Assembly: GCA_903885885.1 (NCBI GenBank)
Contig: CAISKJ010001657.1
Coordinates: forward strand, 1-9,106
From: an uncultured delta proteobacterium
GTDB lineage: Bacteria > Myxococcota_A > Polyangia > Polyangiales > Ga0077539
Length of the DNA stretch: 9,106 nucleotides
Direction: 5' to 3'
Shown here: one piece after another, positions 6,601 through 9,106 of the stretch
Layout of the letters: the number at the start of each line of letters is the position of its first letter
Numbering within the stretch: the first letter of the stretch is position 1
Notes under the pieces: generated by a model
What the model was told of the DNA's origin: nothing
The model's database searches: none
Seen by the model: only the letters and a program-made list of their open reading frames with translations
Translations under genes and position numbers: made by a program

Positions 6601-7463
6601 GGAGCGACCGCTGGTGCAGCGCCGTGGTGGTCCCCTACACCCGAACGCTCCTCGACCACTACCCCTTCAACCCCAACGGACAGGACGCGGCCCTCGCCGA
6701 CGTGGCCCAGTTCTACCGCGCGGGTGACGGCCTCCTCTGGGCCTTCTACGGCACCGAGCTCGCGTCCTTCGTGCCTCGCGTGGGCGACGAGTATCAGTTC
6801 TCGACGCGCTTCGGCCACGACACCTCGGAGATGTACCGCCCCGAGCTGAGGGACTTCCTCAACCGCTCGCAAGACATCTCCACGGTGCTCTTTCCCCCCG
6901 CCGCGCCGCCCCGCGCGGGCGCGCCCCCGGCGCCCGCCGGCACCGGGCCTCAGGTGGAGTTCGAAGTGCGCGTGCGGCCGACCCCCTCGATCGCCGAGAT
7001 CATCTTCGCCGTCGACGGCGAGGAGTTTCGCTACACCAACGGCCCCGAGGAGTGGCACCGCTACACGTGGCCCGGCGGCGGCAACCAGCGCGGCGCCAAG
7101 ATCCGCGCGCGCGGCCAGAACGGCATCGACGAGACCATCGAGCAAGACGGCGAGTGGGGCGTGTTTCGCCTCTTCGAAGTCGGGCAGGTTCGCGGCAGCG
7201 CCAACTCGCGCACCTTCTCCGTCGTGTGGCACCTGCGCGACCAGAACATCGACGTGGGCATCGACGTGCGCCCCGCCCGCAGCGAGAACCCCTTCTTCGG
7301 CGTGCCCCGCAGCGACGCCACGGCAGACCGCTACCTGTCGCCCTTCCGCGGCGACTACATCGCCACGCCGCACCCGATCGCCCGCAACGGTCGCCCGTGC
7401 AACCTCACCGGCGTCGCAAGCACCGGCGGAGCGCCCTCGCGCCGTCGCCACCGCCAACACTGA
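3636..7463 (+). CDS. tssM: TssM (IcmF/VasK family), inner-membrane T6SS scaffold with intact NTPase motifs
   Basis: The product is 1275 residues (1279 if the GTG at 3624 is used). Two membrane helices lie at about 4-21 and 25-45. The cytoplasmic domain carries Walker A GPPGAGKS (117-124), a DTAGR Walker B-like motif (166-170) and TKCD (246-249), so the nucleotide-binding site looks complete; some TssM proteins have lost it. A third helix (about 429-449) leads into a periplasmic region of about 825 residues with an IcmF-related middle part, a RYPF-like HYPFNPNGQDA segment and the C-terminal GEWGVFRLF motif (1172-1180). In the family this last region contacts TssJ. Two Pro/Ala-rich linkers lie at about 885-912 and 1086-1105. 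A patch of rare codons sits at 6573-6602. The C-terminus is basic (SRRRHRQH). TssM bridges inner and outer membranes with TssL and TssJ. It follows tssL by 30 bases. Confidence 0.96.
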   Translation: MLKYIIAFIVIAIAWTVVYVLNLPWLLAIFATLFVFFVLFSMWLYRRFKARKAAREIEKALNAQAEEQARSVRPEQQAEVRAIQAEFNRAIGALKSSRLGKTGVDALYALPWYVIIGPPGAGKSTALRNSGIPFPYMSAQTGGGVKGVGGTRNCELWLSNEGVLVDTAGRYTTDDDDRDEWFSFLDMLKKSRSRKPLNGVIVAVNVAEIGTAREQQVEQIASRVRERIDEVQSRLQLSLPVYVLFTKCDLVQGFTEFFDDLRKSERGQIWGFTVPLSRPADAPLGPLFTERFDEMVKTVEGRMLKRIAQEPGIPRREAVYQFPQQFAQLKQNLGDFLDTLFGVDNLRNPSLLRGVYFTSGTQEGRPIDQLAEKLRASFGLSPAAAAPTQAPTEAKSYFLRDVFGRVIFPDQHIAALSPDEQSRQKRQKYYIAAGAFAIAALLSIIPANAYLENRDLVSRADTAAQLIREHVSQRANAPLTLAELQPLRNVVSELKGYHDGHAPIAMTFGMFQGEALYPKMSALYATAMQQHVISPLYLADVRDMQAFTARVGDNNPPSGNDRQQYYDVLKLHLLLSQPRQGGEPALEGEIATFTAEQIAREWAARVSQAAPLDGRTQEAMKQNAQLFTGLLHDNPRLAFARDQRTVTTVRGVLNRTSSVDIALNRIIADVEPMSLDINLARALGRSPENIYQVGPEEQRRVRGAFTRAGWEGYVRDRLMQAPEMIVGEAWVLGQAPNVNRLQQTSETLLRVRSQYFAQYIAEWRNFMATLRVREPANAQEAHAMLTWFTGGVQPSAYPFLMRTLAENVRLPEPNAQSASAAAETSLQVFERELNNRLNRSRTGVAAGAIGRSALGARDTGEGVSTFVHREDIERDAVLHGLIEFGVPPTPPRPAASPEGAPPPAPVPTTAPLNEYQEQLALVRDRLFTYLGNPREASQPLMDSITAAQAKVESLIGNAGVESRPVLRNLLPPPIEFTVSRTLGALGGAGSDRWCSAVVVPYTRTLLDHYPFNPNGQDAALADVAQFYRAGDGLLWAFYGTELASFVPRVGDEYQFSTRFGHDTSEMYRPELRDFLNRSQDISTVLFPPAAPPRAGAPPAPAGTGPQVEFEVRVRPTPSIAEIIFAVDGEEFRYTNGPEEWHRYTWPGGGNQRGAKIRARGQNGIDETIEQDGEWGVFRLFEVGQVRGSANSRTFSVVWHLRDQNIDVGIDVRPARSENPFFGVPRSDATADRYLSPFRGDYIATPHPIARNGRPCNLTGVASTGGAPSRRRHRQH

Positions 7464-7475
7464 AGCCCAGCACCC

Positions 7476-7497
7476 GGCGGGCGCCGTCGCGCCCTCC
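7476..7497 (+). other. GC-rich hairpin in the tssM-tagF gap
   Basis: GGGCGC (7479-7484), the loop CGTC, and GCGCCC (7489-7494) form a perfect 6-bp stem, extendable by two G-C pairs past one mismatch. No run of T follows, so it is not an ordinary intrinsic terminator. It lies just before the tagF ribosome site (AAGGA, 7503-7507) and could trim the tssM mRNA or lower tagF output, but it could also be chance in GC-rich DNA. Confidence 0.3.
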
Positions 7498-7520
7498 CGC
7501 TGAAGGATCGTAGCCCTCCG

Positions 7521-8465
7521 ATGACACCCTCGGGCACCGGCGCAGCGACCCGCGACGTGGTCGGCGTCTACGGCAAGATCCCCGCGCAGGGAGACTTCGT
7601 GCGCATCAACGCGGCCGACCCGGCGGCGCAGGCGCTCGACGTGTGGATCCAGGAGTCGCTCGAGGCGCTCGCGCGCGCCAACGCCGAGCTCCCCCGCGAG
7701 CCCGTGTACTTCATGCACCAGGGCGTGGGGCAGGGCGCGCTCGTGGGCGCTCTCATGCGCAGCGCCGACCGCGTGGGGCGCGTGTACCCCCTCGCGGTCT
7801 TCGCCCGCGTCGACCCCGCGACCCTGGGCGGCGCGTACTCGGGCTTTCCCACCGCGTACAGCCTCTTTCTGCAAGACGCGGCGCGCCTCGCCGCCGACCT
7901 CGACCGCGTCGACGCCGCGCTCCTCGCGGCCCGCGCCCGCTCGCTGCGCGTGCCCTCGCCCGCCGAGGTGTCGCAGGCCGCGCTGGTCTGTCAGCACGTG
8001 CTCAACGTGAGCCTCACGGGCGACCTCTTGCGGCGGGTGTTCGCCGACGCGCCGCCGGGCAGCCACTACTACGCCTTCAAGACCGCCCTCGACGCGTGCG
8101 ACACCACGCGCTCGCGGCCGCCGCGCGTGCCCATCACCCTCGACTGCCCCATCACCAGCGACGTCGACCTCTTCGCGTGGTTGGAACTCTGCCGCCGGAG
8201 GCTCCTCGGCGCGCCCGTGCTGCCCACCTTCGTGTGGCGCGAGGCGAGCGCGCCGCGGCTGCTCGTGTCGCTCGGCCCCGCGCAGGGCTCGATGCTCAAA
8301 TACCTCGTGCGCCCCGAGGATCAGGCCACGCAGCGGTGGCCGCTCCTCACGGCGCGCCCCGACGCGATCGAGGCCGCGTGGCACGGCGTGGCGGCGCACC
8401 ACCGGCAGGTGCTCGACGCCCCCGCGGCGCCCCTCGAGGCGCTCCTGTCGACGCTCGCGCATTGA
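7521..8465 (+). CDS. tagF: TagF, T6SS-associated negative regulator
   Basis: The product is 314 residues and soluble, with no signal peptide or membrane segment. The N-terminal domain shows the TagF signature VGVYGKIPAQGDFVRIN at residues 14-30, the W-x-Q-E-S-L segment after it (42-47), and SADRVGRVYPL at 81-91 (most members have a D-x-V-G-R-x-F/Y-P-L form). The C-terminal half includes a segment with PTFVWREASAPRLLVSLG, resembling the Trp-containing end of other TagF proteins, and makes this protein longer than the roughly 230-residue Pseudomonas form. In systems studied, TagF blocks T6SS firing after translation, probably by sequestering the Fha protein, and acts in parallel with the kinase/phosphatase pair. 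AAGGA (7503-7507) is 13 bases before the ATG, a rather long spacing. No fha, ppkA or pppA gene is visible in the window. Confidence 0.88.
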   Translation: MTPSGTGAATRDVVGVYGKIPAQGDFVRINAADPAAQALDVWIQESLEALARANAELPREPVYFMHQGVGQGALVGALMRSADRVGRVYPLAVFARVDPATLGGAYSGFPTAYSLFLQDAARLAADLDRVDAALLAARARSLRVPSPAEVSQAALVCQHVLNVSLTGDLLRRVFADAPPGSHYYAFKTALDACDTTRSRPPRVPITLDCPITSDVDLFAWLELCRRRLLGAPVLPTFVWREASAPRLLVSLGPAQGSMLKYLVRPEDQATQRWPLLTARPDAIEAAWHGVAAHHRQVLDAPAAPLEALLSTLAH

Positions 8466-8523
8466 ACGTTCTGGTACCGTCCGCACGCCATCACCGCGCA
8501 GACACCTTGGGAGACGCACCGCT

Positions 8524-9106
8524 ATGCCCATGACGGCCGAAGAGATCCTCAAGCTCGCCGCACCGTGGACCGCACCCATCTCCGACGCGGCCCCGTCGGG
8601 CGCGAGCGCAAAGGAGGATGAGCGCTACCTCCAGGTGACCACCGAGATCGCAAGGCTCGACTCGCCCAGCACCGAGAAGGTCGACTGGAAGCGCGTCTGG
8701 AGCACCATCGTCGCGCAGGGTGGAGAGCTCCTGCAGGAGAAGTCGAAGGACATTCTCATCGCCTCGCAGGTCGCCTACGCGATGTACCGCCAGGACGGCC
8801 TGAAGGGGTTGCTCAAGGGCGTCGCGCTGCTCACCGCGCTCGTCGAAGACTTCTGGCCCACGCTCTTCCCCGAGCTCAAGCGCCTCAAGGGCCGCGCCGC
8901 CGCGGTGCAGTGGTTCCTCGACAAGTGCGAGATCCTCCTCAAGGCCTACGCGCCCGCGCCGGGCGACCGCGACACCCTCGACAGCCTCACGGTGGTGCTC
9001 AAGCGCTTCAACAGCTCGGCGCGCGACAAGTACGGCGACGCGACCCCCTCGATCGGCAAGATGCGCGAGCTCATCGAGCGCCTCACCTTCGACGCGGGCC
9101 CCTCGC
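8524..9106 (+). CDS. tssA: TssA, ImpA N-terminal domain protein (C-terminus beyond window)
   Basis: The open frame runs 194 codons to the window edge without a stop. The visible part is the ImpA_N domain found at the N-terminus of TssA proteins: a PWTAPISDAAPSG segment (14-26), the VDWKRVW motif (Asp54-Trp55), LLQEKSKDILIASQ, a G-L-x-G-L-L-x-G helix, and EDFWPTLFPEL around Phe110-Trp111. TssA proteins are cytoplasmic; depending on their C-terminal domain they prime tail polymerisation at the baseplate or cap the distal sheath end. That domain lies outside the window, so the subclass cannot be told. GGGAG (8509-8513) is ten bases before the ATG at 8524. A second ATG two codons later is also possible. 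The gene follows tagF by 58 bases. Confidence 0.9.
   Translation, partial: MPMTAEEILKLAAPWTAPISDAAPSGASAKEDERYLQVTTEIARLDSPSTEKVDWKRVWSTIVAQGGELLQEKSKDILIASQVAYAMYRQDGLKGLLKGVALLTALVEDFWPTLFPELKRLKGRAAAVQWFLDKCEILLKAYAPAPGDRDTLDSLTVVLKRFNSSARDKYGDATPSIGKMRELIERLTFDAGPS

Noticed and set aside
4103..6727. Plus-strand open frame of 874 codons in another frame of tssM
   Set aside because: An Arg/Pro/Ala-rich shadow of tssM, whose own frame has clear Walker motifs and family signatures.
8464..8471. GAACGTTC palindrome at the tagF-tssA junction
   Set aside because: Only eight bases and partly within the tagF stop codon; expected by chance.
6588..8579. Minus-strand open frame of 663 codons opposite the end of tssM and tagF
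   Set aside because: Same cause; it ends exactly at the lone sense CTA codon of tssM. No ribosome site or domain was seen.

Overview
The window is the membrane-complex half of a type VI secretion system (T6SS) locus from a very GC-rich Gram-negative bacterium. Base composition is roughly 70% G+C by eye, third codon positions are almost all G or C, and GTG starts occur. Together with the divergent TssJ this would fit a Myxococcota-like (deltaproteobacterial) genome. That taxonomic guess is an inference; no rRNA or other marker is present.

Layout. Bases 1-381 hold the N-terminal 127 residues of a minus-strand tssE (gp25-like baseplate subunit), cut by the window edge. Bases 382-675 are a divergent intergenic region with a good sigma-70-type promoter facing tssE, a weaker promoter candidate facing right, and two perfect palindromes. 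From 676 onward six genes run on the plus strand: tssJ (676-1503), tssK (1500-2888), tssL (2919-3605), tssM (3636-7463), tagF (7521-8465) and the first 194 codons of tssA (8524 to the edge). tssJ and tssK overlap by 4 bases and the other gaps are 30-58 bases, so this is probably one operon.

How the genes work together, from knowledge of the families. TssJ (outer-membrane lipoprotein), TssL and TssM (inner-membrane proteins) form the envelope-spanning complex. TssK docks the baseplate, of which TssE is a part, onto TssL/TssM. TssA helps to prime or cap the growing tail. TagF is a post-translational negative regulator in systems where it has been studied. The tail tube, sheath, ClpV, VgrG, PAAR, effectors and kinase/phosphatase genes are not in the window and probably lie on either side.

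I do not see an undescribed system as such; the core is a recognisable T6SS. The most unusual points are a TssJ that carries a C-terminal extension of about 90 residues containing sixteen consecutive Pro-x-x triplets; a TssJ lipobox with Gln before the Cys; a TssL without a peptidoglycan-binding domain; a single patch of rare codons late in tssM in an otherwise extremely biased operon; and paired palindromic sites in the divergent control region.
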